From Lucinisca nassula (Eukaryota; Mollusca; Bivalvia; Lucinida; Lucinidae): 64,000 nucleotides of DNA. Positions 33,386 through 44,339 of the stretch are shown here, piece after piece; position 1 is the stretch's first letter, and each line of letters begins with the position of its first letter. The DNA is taken from NCBI GenBank assembly GCA_963580285.1, contig OY757011.1, positions 1,888,501 to 1,952,500 on the forward strand. The letters are read 5' to 3'. The notes beneath the pieces were generated by a model. That model was not told the DNA's origin and ran no database searches. It saw only the letters and a program-made list of their open reading frames with translations. Both the position numbers and the translations under genes were made by a program.

Positions 33386-33655
33386 GTCTTAACACGAAGT
33401 TCAGAAGTTTGTACATGATTTATAAATAAGACTGTGTAAATTTCGTTCTATAAGTTCAGCAGGAAAGGGATTTCCATATCACAATTTGACTAAGAGCATT
33501 TTTTGCATAGACCCTTTCAGACCTCGTGAAAAAGTAAGATTGGCTCTGATTATTTTACATGCAATATTAAAAAGTTCATTTAACGGATATTGAAGGCTGC
33601 GACCCGATGCGTAAGGAACGTAGTGGGAAGTTGTGTTTCAAACCTACCAAATTGT

Positions 33656-33961
33656 ACTGATGAGTTAGGAGGCCCCGCCACACGTGGAATTCGTTTCCGC
33701 TGACCGTTCCAAGGCGGTTCTTCTGTCGCAGTTTATTTTTGTTATGGCTTGTCGTTGGGTGTTTGTGTCACTTATATTATTTTAGTTTGGATAGCCTATT
33801 GGCCATTTTGTGGGAAAGTAACTGTCCTTTTGGCTTTCCGCTATTGATGTTTCCATTAGGGTCTAGTTGTTTCATGTTTGTGTTTCTTTCCCTTTGGTGT
33901 CTCTGATGGTAGCTGTGGGTTAATTGTATCGATTCCTGATCATTGCCTCCACTTCTATTTT
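33656..33961 (+). repeat. S-family copy with a clean open frame
   Basis: Begins in the S 5' half (ACTGATGAGTTAGGAGGCC) and has an internal deletion before ACGTGGAATTCG. Ends CCTCCACTTCTATTTTG. The S frame is open from GTTCCAAGGCGG to the TGA after CTTTGGTGTCTC. Confidence 0.85.
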
Positions 33962-34220
33962 GTACATCAGGTCATCAAAATTATATAGTATGTGTGTTTT
34001 CGTGGCGATACTTTCAAACTACTTTTGGTAAGCGTCCGGGTTTTAAGCAAACATTATCGACCCTTATCAAGTTATCTGCAATCTAAAAAGCGCCCCACCC
34101 CACCTTCCACCAAAACAAAAATAAAAGATAAATAACGAAACAAGTAGTAGTAGCAGTTGCAGACAGATTGACAACCAATGTTATTCAACAGGATACACTG
34201 ATGCAACCTAAGAACACTTT

Positions 34221-34430
34221 AACCCTTGTCCTGTTGAGCCCGGATATGCCTTATCTTTGAAACAATGTAGATCCAGATCAGATGGCTTCTGAAGAAGCCA
34301 TCTGATCAGGATCTTCATTGTTTGCCATCCAGTTTATAAATTTGTTGCAATACATTGTATCAAGTAATCTGATTGGCTGATAATCAGTGGTGGGTGTGAC
34401 ATATTTGAATATTCAGCAGGACAAGGGTTA
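34221..34430. mobile_element. PB-M: piggyBac-like MITE, copy 2
   Basis: TTAACCCTTGTCCTGTTGA and the inverse TCAGCAGGACAAGGGTTAA mark both ends with TTAA. Central stem AGATGGCTTCTGAAG / AAGCCATCTGATC. About 205 bp. Confidence 0.85.
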
Positions 34431-34726
34431 ATAGGACATACACTTGACAGTTGCCTATCTGATTGAATCACGTTTTCATAATATATTCATTAAACTGTCT
34501 GGCACCTATCATTCTTAGAACTAAACAGAATGAAGAGTTGGTCACATGGAACCGAGTAAAGCAATCATTATGTAGTTAACCCATTACAAGCGGGAAATCC
34601 CTAAAGGGGTACCTTCGCAAACAGTGCAACACCAGATCAGACGCCGCAGTACGCGGCGTCTGATCTGGGCCTGCAGTATTTGCTTACAGAATTTTCAGGC
34701 AAAACTAGAAAAAAAAAACAGTGATC

Positions 34727-34891
34727 AGGCAGTGATCAAGAATCGATACAATGAACCCAAAGCTCCCGTCTGAGACACCAAAGGGAAAGAAGCACAAACA
34801 TGAAACAACTAGATCCTAATGGAAACATCAATAGCGGACAGCCAAAATGACAGTTACTTTCCCATGAAATGGCCAGTTTGGCTATCCATAA
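34727..34891 (-). repeat. S-family copy, 5'-truncated
   Basis: From CAGTGATCAAGAATCG to GGCTATCCATAAAAT; directly abuts an RT remnant, which it truncates. Confidence 0.8.
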
Positions 34892-34892
34892 A

Positions 34893-35177
34893 ATATTTAA
34901 ATATTTCAAATATTTAATCACATGCTTTTTGATGGCAGTAAAATATGAAGTTAATAATTTGTAAAGTTCATTTGTAGTACACGAGCTTGAATTTGCAATA
35001 AACCGTGCTTTATATAGTCTTTTATGAGGTGTATGCAGCCAATATAACATAGGAAACTTGTCTTGGCCTTCTGTAACACAGACATCAAACTTGATGACTG
35101 AACGACAAATGTGGTCATCAACCAAAGCCCTCTCTACAACCAAAGGGTGCAGTTCATAGGCCTTAGTACACCCAAGT
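34893..35177 (-). pseudogene. Penelope-type reverse transcriptase remnant
   Basis: The minus-strand frame reads through ALVDDHICRSVIKF, then KFPMLYWLHTPHKR, YKARFIANSSSCTT and AIKKHVIKY. The pattern Y-W-L-x-x-x-H-K-x-x-Y-K-x-R-F-I-A followed by S-S-C-T-T is what I know from the N-terminal RT region of Penelope-like/Neptune-type proteins in invertebrates. The usual P-K before H-K is replaced. Only about 85-95 residues remain: no GIY-YIG domain and no catalytic motifs. It has no usable start and runs directly into an S copy. The assignment is from memory of the family and should be searched. Confidence 0.55.
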
Positions 35178-35518
35178 TCTTGCGGTGTTTTGCGGCGTCT
35201 GATCTGGATCTACACTGTTTGTTAATGTGCCAAGAAAGGGCCGCTAGGCATATATGGGTTAATAATACTTACACGGCCCAGGCGATATAAACTACACGCT
35301 TTTGAGTGCGATCAACCAATAGCACTACCCCCGACCTAATCATTATTGGCTCACGATGTAGTTCAAGAAAATTGTTGGCAGACTCAAGAGGACTGGACAT
35401 AGCAAAGGTGTGATACGATATACACATCTCCGTTTTCAGTTAACAACTGTGCAGCGCTTTTGGTTTCATGGCTTTGGATACACATGTACTTAGTATTCTA
35501 CGATGGACGCATCATTCT

Positions 35519-36055
35519 AAGTAGAAGTAAAAAAAAGATCAGGAATTGATACAATTAACTTACTCCATCCATAAAAGACACCAAAGGGAAAGAAATACAA
35601 ACATTAAGCGACCAGACCATAATGGAAACCCAAACAAAGAAGGCCATATGGACAGTTACTTTCCCACAAAATGGCCATATGGCCATCCAAAATTAAAAGA
35701 CACAAGTGATACACACAGTAAGTAACAAACAACAACACAAATAAATCGCCACAGAAGAGCCGCCTTGGAACGGTCAGTGGAAGATTTCCACTGGGGGGCT
35801 TAAATCGATTTTACGTGGACACAATCCTCGCCCTTACTTCCGTCGCGATTTAGACAAATAATTTGTTCAGTCCGCATGAAGGCCTCCTAACTCATCAGTG
35901 CAACTTCTCCGTGAACACAGAAATCAAAGAACCACAGAGGTGAGACAACGGTGAGGACTCGACAGCAAGAAACCACTGAAATGCTGGAGCAAAAGAAAAC
36001 CAACAGTTAGACTCCGATGAGCCCGACCAGAGACAGAGCATCAGGCACCAACCAA
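35519..36055 (-). repeat. S-family retroposon, full-length copy
   Basis: With 4250-4778 this defines S. From the 3' end AGTAGAAGTAAAA, through GCCGCCTTGGAACGGTC and ATTTGTTCAGTCCGCATG, to the 5' end GACCAGAGACAGAGCATCAGG. No inverted ends, no poly-A. Confidence 0.9.
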
Positions 36056-36495
36056 CATTATCTCTTTAATTTTCAATAAGCCTTTACGTTGGAGCCGTCA
36101 TAGAATCTGAGGCCTGACCCACCGGCGTGTAATTAAAGAGGGAAGCAAAGTTGCCAACCGTGATTGGGTTAACTACCATGCATTCTGTCGTATAATATCC
36201 ATGTTGTACCCAATCTTTTTATAATTATTTTAAGAGGATTGGAGCCCATTGTTTTATGTCTTGAGTTTTTACCTTTATGTAAACGCCTAATCCCACCCCA
36301 CTCGATCTGATTTGTTTCTGTTGACCGTAACATGGCGTTTTGTTATTTGTTTATGTGCACCGCGTGTATTGTTTATTTGATTCTTGATATACTTGTGGTC
36401 CATACGTTTGACTAATTGGATTGGATTGCAAACACCCGTTTGCATCCCTTTTGTTTATATGTATTACTGCATACTCTTCCATATTATGGCCACCG

Positions 36496-36522
36496 TTTTG
36501 TTTGTTTGTTTGTTTGTTTGTT
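36496..36522. repeat. GTTT microsatellite
   Basis: Six uninterrupted TTTG units; makes nearby Phe/Leu/Val/Cys-rich frames meaningless. Confidence 0.85.
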
Positions 36523-36648
36523 TCGGACGATTTCATACCTTACATCTGTCTATGGTCAAAATGTCCATTATCAAGTTTGCTGCCATTGGATACTTTAACC
36601 GAGCCAAGCCAAATGGGTCTTCGAGTCTGTTTGTACAGTAAGGAGTCA

Positions 36649-36818
36649 GAAGCCTCCGTGGTGCAGTGGTTACGCTACTCGCCTTGTAAACCACGGATCG
36701 CAGGATCGATCCCGGGCTTCTCCAGACTTTCGGATGAGTCTTTTAACCGAGGTCCCGTCTCCGTATGACCTTAGCTGTTGGTGGGACGTAAAACTAAAAC
36801 TCACCCACTCACTCACTC
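36649..36818 (+). mobile_element. T2 tRNA-derived SINE, full-length
   Basis: Head GAAGCCTCCGTGGTGCAGTGG with A box, B box GGATCGATCCC, body ending GGTGGGACGTAAAACTAAAA, tail of CACT repeats. Perfect ACAGTAAGGAGTCA duplication at 36635-36648 and 36819-36832. The best T2 reference. Confidence 0.92.
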
Positions 36819-36833
36819 ACAGTAAGGAGTCAA

Positions 36834-36955
36834 ATAAAATAGAAGTGAAGGCAATCGATACAATTAACCTACAGCTCCCATCAGAGACACCAAAGGGAAA
36901 GAAACACAATAGTGGAAACAACCAGACCCTAATGGAAACATCAATGGGGGAAATT
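36834..36955 (-). repeat. S-family copy, 5'-truncated
   Basis: AAAATAGAAGTGAAGGCAATCG through CCAAAGGGAAAGAAACAC to AATGGAAACATCAATG; starts right after the T2 target duplication. Confidence 0.8.
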
Positions 36956-37036
36956 AGACTGCACAATCTGCAGTCAAATCGGCGCCCGTTTTCAACGTTG
37001 TTTAAGCAGTCGAAGAAGGCTGTATACCGTCTTACT

Positions 37037-37313
37037 CATTACGGTAACACATCCGTGTGATAAAGTGCATTTTCCCAACCTCAAAAAGGGCAATTTTCTG
37101 ATGAAAATTTGTGAAATGTTTCTTATTTATACTCCAAACATAGGTTTGAGATGCTCGTTAGAACCGCCTCATTGAGGCGGTTCTAACGAGTACCAACAAC
37201 CTATGTCTTGGAGCAGAAATAAAGTAATAATAATGTTTACCCCCGTAAACCCAAGTTTTCTCTATATAAAGTGGGGTTAAGGGGGTCTTTATTTCACGGA
37301 CTTGTTCACGTGA
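37037..37313 (-). mobile_element. HP-B hairpin MITE
   Basis: Inverted copy with perfect core GAACCGCCTCA / TGAGGCGGTTC and right end CACGGACTTGTTCACGTGAT. Confidence 0.9.
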
Positions 37314-37929
37314 TACCGATTTGAGACTTTGCTGCGCGTACATGGTCGAAGACCCCTTCCCACGGTCCATAAAAGGACAAATATAGTTTTTAAAGTGTCT
37401 AATTCACTGTGCTATGGGATTGGTTAGATTAATATTTAATCAGAGTATCACACCGTGTACTATAGCCAATAATTAAACCATTTGTCTATTTTATGGTGAA
37501 ACACAGGAACATTGGGCCGGTGTGAAAGTGCTGCGTACCTTTCAGTGCCAGAGAATTCTACTACTTTAGTGGGATAAGGACCTATTGTGCGTCCAGCAGG
37601 TTTGGGATAGGGAGGGGCGTTTTTTATTTTATTTATTTTCTACCACTCTTTCTACTGCCCCGTCACTTCGGAGACGGCTTGAGAGTCACGGTTGCTCGAG
37701 GTCTCGGCCTTTCACCCACCTGCTGCTGTCAGTTACTGTCTTTGTGTGTGTATGTGGGTGTGGGGGTGGGAGTTGGGTCGATCTAACTAAGTACATAGTG
37801 AGTCTAAGCCTCACCGGAAGCAGTGAAGGTAACTGACCGACCCAACATATCCTTAGGTGTTGACGGGCTGTAAAATCAAAACATGAAACAAATTCCAAGC
37901 TGATACAGATAAGCTCGAGAAGAACCTAA
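37314..37929. other. Unassigned stretch
   Basis: No recognised family; a GT-rich patch at 37741-37775 and a small inverted motif CCGTCACTTCGGAGACGG at about 37661. Confidence 0.45.
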
Positions 37930-38762
37930 CCATTTTCGCGTTTTGTCCGCGGACATACGCGCATTGCGTGCGTGTATGATTTTCGGGTTTCAATACGCGG
38001 TTCATCGCGTTCATACGCGATTGCAACGCGTTTAATATCAGCCAATGAAAGTGATTATTCGTAACGCGTTTGGTTAACTCAATACGCGAAAGAATTCCAA
38101 CCAATAAGAATAAGACAGGTAAGCGAAGATAAACCGCGAGTATGCGGAAGAACACGGACCAATCAAAATCCTCTTAGCTCGTATTTTTGACCAACATTCT
38201 TTATTTATTTTTTTATTCATTCACAAATTAATGGCGGTATTGGCCTCTCTTATCAGTAGTGATTTCGTCGGATAAACACACACAATAATATTTACATTTA
38301 AAGACATATTTTGGATTGCATAACACCCTAATGTCTGGCAGTTTAGAGATAATAAACACTCGGGGTATTCTGATGCATATGGTGTAGGGAACCAAGAGGG
38401 TAATCGTTTATCCTGGGATATATGTTTGACAAGTCAAGTCTATTTACTTGTTTGTGAGCGCTCATCAGAACCGCCATTTAATGGGTGTTATGGTGTTTCT
38501 AACACATCTTGAAACACACCATTACATATTTGACCCCGCTAATCCCCACTTTTAAATAGTAAAAATGGAATTTAAGGGGGTATATATTCTTCTTATTTCT
38601 GCACAAAATATAGATTGTGGGTACTCGTCAGAACCGCCTCGCCGAGTAAGTTCTAACGAGTACAACAACCTATGTCTTGTGCAGAAATATTAAAATAACG
38701 GAGAATGTTCAGTTTTGGTGGTAAAAAAAATCAACAGATTTGTATAGGCGTATTTTCGCAAT
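37930..38762 (+). repeat. LA composite repeat, copy 2, with HP-A
   Basis: 37930-38518 is the inverted counterpart of 277-875; 38519-38762 is an HP-A element (core GAACCGCCTCGCCGAG, end TATAGGCGTATTTTCGCAATG) whose junction is the same as at position 277. The HP-A insertion therefore predates the duplication. Confidence 0.8.
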
Positions 38763-38884
38763 GAAGTTGCAACAATCTCTGTTTGGATCAAAGACAAATA
38801 AATGAATATATAAGCACATAAATAAAAAATAAGGAAAAGGTAAAAGCTGAAATACGCACATTTCTTAAAGTTCATAAAGTTTAG

Positions 38885-39975
38885 CGCCAAATGGCAAACA
38901 GTGCAGACCCTGTTCAGACGCAGAAAAACTAGGCATCTGATCAGGGCCTATATTGCTTCCAAAAGCTTCAGACATTTTCATAATATTTTTGAAAACAACA
39001 CAACCTCACTCTCTTAAATTTTGAACTTGTCTTGTGCTATTTACAAGGTGAAAGATTCCATTTGGTGCCAATTGGCAAAACAGTGCAAACCCAGATCAAA
39101 CGCAACAGAATTACCGTCTGATCAGGAACTACACTGTTTGCAAAAAGTTCAGGCATTTTTTTTTTTTTTTTTTTTTTCAAATTTATTACATTTTGAAGAA
39201 AATAGGAAAAATGGTCGTAGTAAGAATGCCCCAGGTCAGGCGCAGCAGAAGTAGGCGTCTGATCAGGGCCTAGATTAAAGACGATTACGAAATGTTCAGT
39301 TATTTCCCAAATAAATTTCGAAAAAAAATGTGTGTTAGGTGGAAAATTCCATTTGGTAAAACAAATGTGTTAATGAAAACAAAATAAATGAAAATTACAG
39401 CAATAAGTAATTAAATAAATGAGCTGCTTCTGTGAGTGACGGAACATCAATTATTTCGGAAATTTTGAAGAAAAGACAACCTCACACTCTTATATTTCGA
39501 AATGGTTTTGTGCTATTTACAAAGTGGAAGATGCCATTTGGCGCCAATTAGCAAACTGTGCAGACCAAGATCATACGCAACAGGAATTGGCACCTGATCG
39601 GGGCCTACATTGTTTCAAAAAGCTTTAGATATTTTCAAAATAAATTTTGAAGAAAACACACCCTCACACTCTTAAATTTTGAAACGATCTTGTGCTTTTT
39701 ATAAGGTGAAAGATCCCAGTTGACGCCAAATGGCAAAATAAAGTGCAGATCCAGATCAGACCTAGCAGAAGTAGGCGTCTGATCAGGACCTACTCGGTTT
39801 GCCAAAATAAACAAAGAAAACAAAACTTCATACTCTTTAATTTTGAAATGGACTTGTTCTATTAACAAGGAGGAAGATTCCATTTGTTGCCAAATGGCAA
39901 AAACCATGCAGACCCAGATCAGACGCAGCAGACGTAGGCCTCTGATCAGGGCCGACATTTTATGCAAACGGTTCA
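38885..39975. repeat. Degenerate tandem array of GATCAGACGC hairpin units
   Basis: AAACAGTGCAGACCC...GATCAGACGC / GCGTCTGATCAGGGCC hairpins recur near 38894, 39079, 39228 (partial), 39553, 39735 and 39903. They are joined by AAATTTTGAA...CACTCTTAAATTTTG and AAAGATTCCATTTGG blocks. The unit is about 170-185 bp with an extra 120-bp block at 39360-39480 that recurs at 40030-40120. Confidence 0.8.
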
Positions 39976-40129
39976 GGCATTTCCAAATAAATGTCGAAGA
40001 AAACGCAACTTGATTCTCCGAGTTAATTAAACAAAATAAATGAAAATTACAAAAATAATTAATTGAAAATTGGGCCGCTCCTGTGAGTGAAAGAACATTG
40101 ATTATTTTGGACATCTAGAATAAATGACG

Positions 40130-41060
40130 ATAATGAGATGTTGTTTTAAACAGCTATCTTTATAGCCCCCCAGTTGCACCTGGGTGTCATAAAACTTTTG
40201 GTCAATAAACATCCTTCATTTTGACAGTCAACTTCAATCACGACTCAGTACCTGTATTTTACCCTTTACCCCCAGGCAAATGTAAATGGATAATTGACTA
40301 GTCCGCCAGATTTGTTATGTTCAAACTGAAAAAAAAAAAATCAGGAATAAGGAAAATTTGAAGAAATAGAAAAAGAAACAAAAAAAGAAGGATAAGTGTG
40401 AAATAGTTACGCGGTACTGATTGGTTGCTTTTGAAACGCGAAGCAGTCTGTGAAAGTGCACTATCTGCGTTTTCGACACTCATGTTTGATTGGCTGGTCA
40501 ACAATCGCGATTTACACGCAATATCTCGCTATTCATAAAATCAATTGCTTGGCTAAAATGTCATTCGCAAGTGAAACGCGTGAATCATGAGTGCGAATCT
40601 CGTGCGTTACAAATGCGAAACAAATGCGTGTGCGCTGTAAAGTTCTTCTCAATCTTATCTGTACCATCAACGAGTCTCTAATAATGTACATTGAATGTAA
40701 AATACATGAGAAAAGACCATTACATGTAGCTCTAATTTAAGACTTCTCGCGTGACACAAACTCGACGTCTCGTCTACATTATTGAGTTCAATAAAGACTC
40801 TTGCAAGACTGTACACATGCGCCGTCACTTATGGAGGCATATCAAGTCTTTTATGAGCAGGTTCCTAAGCCGTTCAATTTAGGTTGTTGCTTGTTCTCTA
40901 ATCATCTGGACATAGATACCAACAAATCTCATGGCGACAGAAATACTTCTATAATGAATTTACTTCCGTGCTGGGAATAATTCTGACTGTAGAACTGGCC
41001 AAAACAAAAAAGGAATTGAAATAAAACAACACCGTATTTACAGTTGGTATTTGGACAGAT
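40130..41060. other. Unassigned, with a CGCGA/ACGCG-rich stretch
   Basis: 40430-40640 contains several GAAACGCG and TGCGAA words in AT-rich DNA, loosely like the LA repeat but not alignable by eye. No gene seen. Confidence 0.4.
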
Positions 41061-41066
41061 AGGTCT

Positions 41067-41142
41067 AAGCAAAACAGTGTTGACCCTGATGAGACGCCGC
41101 ATCACGCGGCGTCTCATCGCGTCTCATCACGGTCAACACGTT
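41067..41142. repeat. Hairpin GATGAGACGC
   Basis: AGCAAAACAGTGTTGACCC and the inverse TCAACACGTTTTGCT flank GATGAGACGCCGC / GCGGCGTCTCATC; the right arm contains an extra GCGTCTCATC. Confidence 0.85.
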
Positions 41143-41417
41143 TTGCTTTTTAAAAACCTAATGTAGAGTATAATAATGCACTTATTCAAATTCGAAGGAG
41201 TAAAAATGTCCGAATATTGTGGTAAATACGGTATAATGGACGCGGCAAGCGAAAGCATATTATGTATTCTGGTATGTGCGTAGATAGAAGACAAACTCGA
41301 CCAACACGTCCACGGAGTCAGAACACTAAACTAACAGGCTTTCATACTGGACATAACAAAGACCCTAATTAGGCTGCACAGAAACGAGGTATAATATGAT
41401 TCTTCTCGGTACTAATG

Positions 41418-41470
41418 CCCCCCCCCCCCCCCCCCCCGAAAAAAAAACAAAAAAAAAAAAAAAAAAAAAC
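41418..41470. repeat. Poly-C then poly-A tract
   Basis: About 20 C followed by about 30 A with two C interruptions. Assembly length here is likely unreliable. Confidence 0.9.
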
Positions 41471-41691
41471 TTTAATTCAACCCTTCTCATAAGTACACCA
41501 AATGACCGGTTAACATTTTTATCTACGAAAGTTCATGAATAATCTAACAGAAATGCCACTGTGGCCAACAAAGAACGTATTCACGATACAATAAATCCTT
41601 CAGTGCCTACTACATAGAGATATCTCACGCAAAAACCTTCGCCTCTTTGCATGTATAATAACGCTCGTATTTTAGAGTTCCGGTTTACACA

Positions 41692-42004
41692 GGGCAAGGA
41701 TTGTGGCTACGTAAAATCGATTTAAGCCCCCCCCCCCCCCAGTGGAAATCTTTCCACTGACCGTTCCAAGGCGGTTCTTCTGTGTTGTTGTTTGTTACTT
41801 ATTGTGTGTATCACTTGTGTCTTTTTATTTTGGATGGCCATATGGCCATTTTGTGGGAAAGTAACTGTCCTTATGGCCTTCCTTTGTTTAGGTTGTCATT
41901 ATGGTCTGGTCGCTTCATGTTTGTGTTTCTTTCCCTTTGGTGTCTTTGATGGGTGGAGTAAGTTAATTGTGTCAATTCCTGATCTTTGTTTTACTTCTAC
42001 TTTA
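41692..42004 (+). repeat. S-family copy
   Basis: AGGGCAAGGATTGTGGC, poly-C (41727-41740), GACCGTTCCAAGGCGG, to TTTTACTTCTACTTTAC. Flanks TTTACACA and TTTACATA may be a target duplication. Confidence 0.85.
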
Positions 42005-42132
42005 CATAATATAATTTGTATTTTTCAAGAGATTGTTTATTTTTTGTTGTTATTGTTGTTGTTGTTGTTACTGAAAAAAAATCTTTTTATTATTTCAAGT
42101 TAATGCTCAAGATATAACGCTGTGCATTATAG

Positions 42133-42658
42133 AACTGCCTCATCGTTACGATATCAAACCCGTGCGACATTGTCCATTTTTTCAAATTTCCAAAATGGCT
42201 ATTTTTTCTGACGAAAATCCGCGATTGTGTTTCTTATTAAAACTGCAAACGAATTTTGTGGATTCGCAACGATGCGGTTCTAATGAGTACCCACAACCTA
42301 TGTCTTGGAGCAGAAATAAGTAAAATAGTGTAAACCCCAGCTACCCCTATATAATGTTGGATTTAGTGTGGTGTTCATTGCACGTTCCAAGGCGGTTCTT
42401 CTGTGGCGATTTATTTATGTTGTTGTTTGTTACTTACTGTGTGTATCACTTGTGTCTTTTAATTTTGGATGGCCATATGGCCATTTTGTGGGAAAGTAAC
42501 TGTCCTTATGGCCTTCCTTTGTTTAGGTTTCCATTATGGTCTGGTCGCTTAATGTTTGTATTTCTTTCCCTTTGGTGTCTTTGATGGGCGGAGTAAGTTA
42601 ATTGTATCGATTCCTGATCTTTGTTTTACTTCTACTTTGCTAACATGATGCTTTCATA
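42133..42658 (-). mobile_element. HP-B MITE split near its end by S
   Basis: TCGTTACGATATCAAACCCGTG start, core ATTCGCAACGATGCGGTTC, then TGTTCATTGCACG where S begins (42385); TTGCTAACATGATG after S fits the last bases of HP-B. Confidence 0.75.
42385..42640 (+). repeat. S-family copy nested in HP-B
   Basis: 5'-truncated at TTCCAAGGCGGTTC; ends GTTTTACTTCTACTTT. The S frame is open for about 66 codons to TGA after CCTTTGGTGTCTT. Confidence 0.85.
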
Positions 42659-43111
42659 TGAAATTACGTCAGGGGCCACATCTGATTAACACCACTCCTG
42701 GCATATGCAATGTCACAATACGTCTAAAGGCCTTCTTTATCTGCTGCTTGGATTTGTGTAAGAATCTTAGAAAGAGACTTGGTTGAGTATTTCGTCGAAC
42801 TCGCAATATATCTCTGATTATACGGGTTCTTGGGAAGTTTAGGAATCCAGTACATGTAGGGAAGGTAAATATCTTCAATATTTTTTTTTCTGGTTGGGAA
42901 ATGCCGAATGGCGAAAAGTTGTAGCTTTCACAGACGCGCAGTTTGCCATACATACGACGAAGTTAAATCGCCCAGTGAAGTTTATTAACTTGGTTGTTTG
43001 TAGTTGCATTTGCGTCCATATATCTTGTTGTGAATAGCCATTTTGGCCATTTTTTTTTTGGCGGGAAAAAATCCTTTGGACTTTCTTCTTATAATGTTTA
43101 TTTTCCCCTCT

Positions 43112-43427
43112 ATCAATTGCATTGTACATATTGACCTGAAAAAGATGTGGTATCCCAAGACAAGTGAGCTTTACCAGGTCAACGTGATATTGCATTTTTA
43201 TGAACTGGACTACTGGTAAAAAATGCCAAAACTGTAGGTAGTGCAAGGTGGTTAACGGATAAATAGAATACCAGATTCGTGTCTTTTTATATCAAGTTTA
43301 TCAGGCTCGGCTTCGAGAACGCATGACGATTCGCTCGGAAAGCCTCGCGATTCTACAAGCGTTCTCAAAGCCTTGCCTGATAAATCTGATATGAAATGAC
43401 AACCTGGTATTCTCTATATAACGGTGT
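43112..43427. mobile_element. C palindromic element, copy 1
   Basis: A small stem TTGACCTGAAAAAG / CTTTACCAGGTCAA at the left and a long imperfect palindrome at 43268-43421 (AGAATACCAG...CTGGTATTCT, with inner arms TATCAGGCTCGGCTTCGAG and GAAGCC-type inverse). Uninterrupted reference for the copy at 60972-63591. Confidence 0.75.
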
Positions 43428-43838
43428 CGTTGCTTTATTTTCATGTTTCTTTCCCGTTGGGGTTTTGGATGGAAGGTGTAAGATAATTGTAATGGCGCCG
43501 TTCCTCATTGATTGGCACAAATAGTAGCACTGCATGCCCTTGGCTAAGATTGGCCATTTCAGTAATTTCAGACGAATGTTTGTCAACTTGTTCTTTACAA
43601 TCGTAATGGAAGTATAACACCTTTATTTCCGAATACGATGTAATGAAATACCCGTAAACTCCTATAAGCCGTCTTTATCACTGCTTTGAATAAAGATCAA
43701 ATGATAGTTTAATCTATTGAACTACTTGTGATGTTTTATGTTCACGGTCCTCATCCCTGATTCAAGGTTGTCTTACTTGAAAGTTCCTCTACCACTTTTG
43801 CTGCTGTCATGACTCTCTGTTGAGCTCGGGTTCCTCCA

Positions 43839-44093
43839 CACTTACGAAAGCACGCCTAAACAAATATACTGAAAATCTTACCACCCCAAAACAAAGAAAA
43901 TTTTCAGATAATAAAAAATCGGATACGTTTCGTATTTCTGCTGTACTCGTTAGAACTACCTCACAGAGGTGGTTCTATTTAGTACCACAATCAATGTTTT
44001 TGTTTAGCAAATGTGAGAAAAGTAATACATTCCAACTCAGTTTTGCTATATAAAATGTTTAAAGGGTTTTTAAATTATATAGGCGTGTTGTGA
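43839..44093 (-). mobile_element. HP-A MITE with compensatory core changes
   Basis: Ends ACTTACGAAAGCACGCCTAAA and TATAGGCGTGTTGTGATAG. Core GAACTACCTCA / AGAGGTGGTTC: a consensus G-C pair became A-T and a C-G became T-G, so pairing is kept. Confidence 0.85.
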
Positions 44094-44126
44094 TAGTCAG
44101 GGTTTAGATTGTTTTGTAATTGATAT

Positions 44127-44339
44127 TTTAACCCTTGTGCTGCTGAGCTCGGATACGTCTTATCTATCAAACAATGAAGATCCAGATCAGATAGCTTCTG
44201 AAGAAGCCATCTGATCTGGATCTCCATTGTTTATCATTCAGTCTATGAATTTGTCAATTATTTGCATCAAGTGATCTGATTGGTTGATAATCACCTGTGG
44301 GTGTGGCATATTATAATCTTCAGCAGGACAAGGGTTAAA
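44127..44339. mobile_element. PB-M: piggyBac-like MITE, copy 3
   Basis: TTAACCCTTGTGCTGCTGA and CAGCAGGACAAGGGTTAA ends, TTAA on both sides, central stem AGATCCAGATCAGATAGCTT / AAGCCATCTGATCTGGATCT. Confidence 0.88.

Larger units (their letters stand above)
34576..35262. mobile_element. PB-D: piggyBac-like MITE, probably split
   Basis: TTAACCCATTACAAGC at the left and TATATGGGTTAA at the right. Hairpins CAAACAGTGCAACACCAGATC / GATCTGGGCCTGCAG (34617-34686) and GCGGCGTCTGATCTGG (35187-35222) lie next to the ends. An S copy and an RT remnant fill the middle. It could instead be two separate PB-D pieces. Confidence 0.5.

Noticed and set aside
34736..34890. S peptide as the C-terminus of the RT frame
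   Set aside because: The join is a repeat insertion; the S part resembles other S copies, not an RT.
38885..39975. CRISPR-like array
   Set aside because: Repeats are long, degenerate and palindromic with repeated spacers, in eukaryotic DNA without cas genes.
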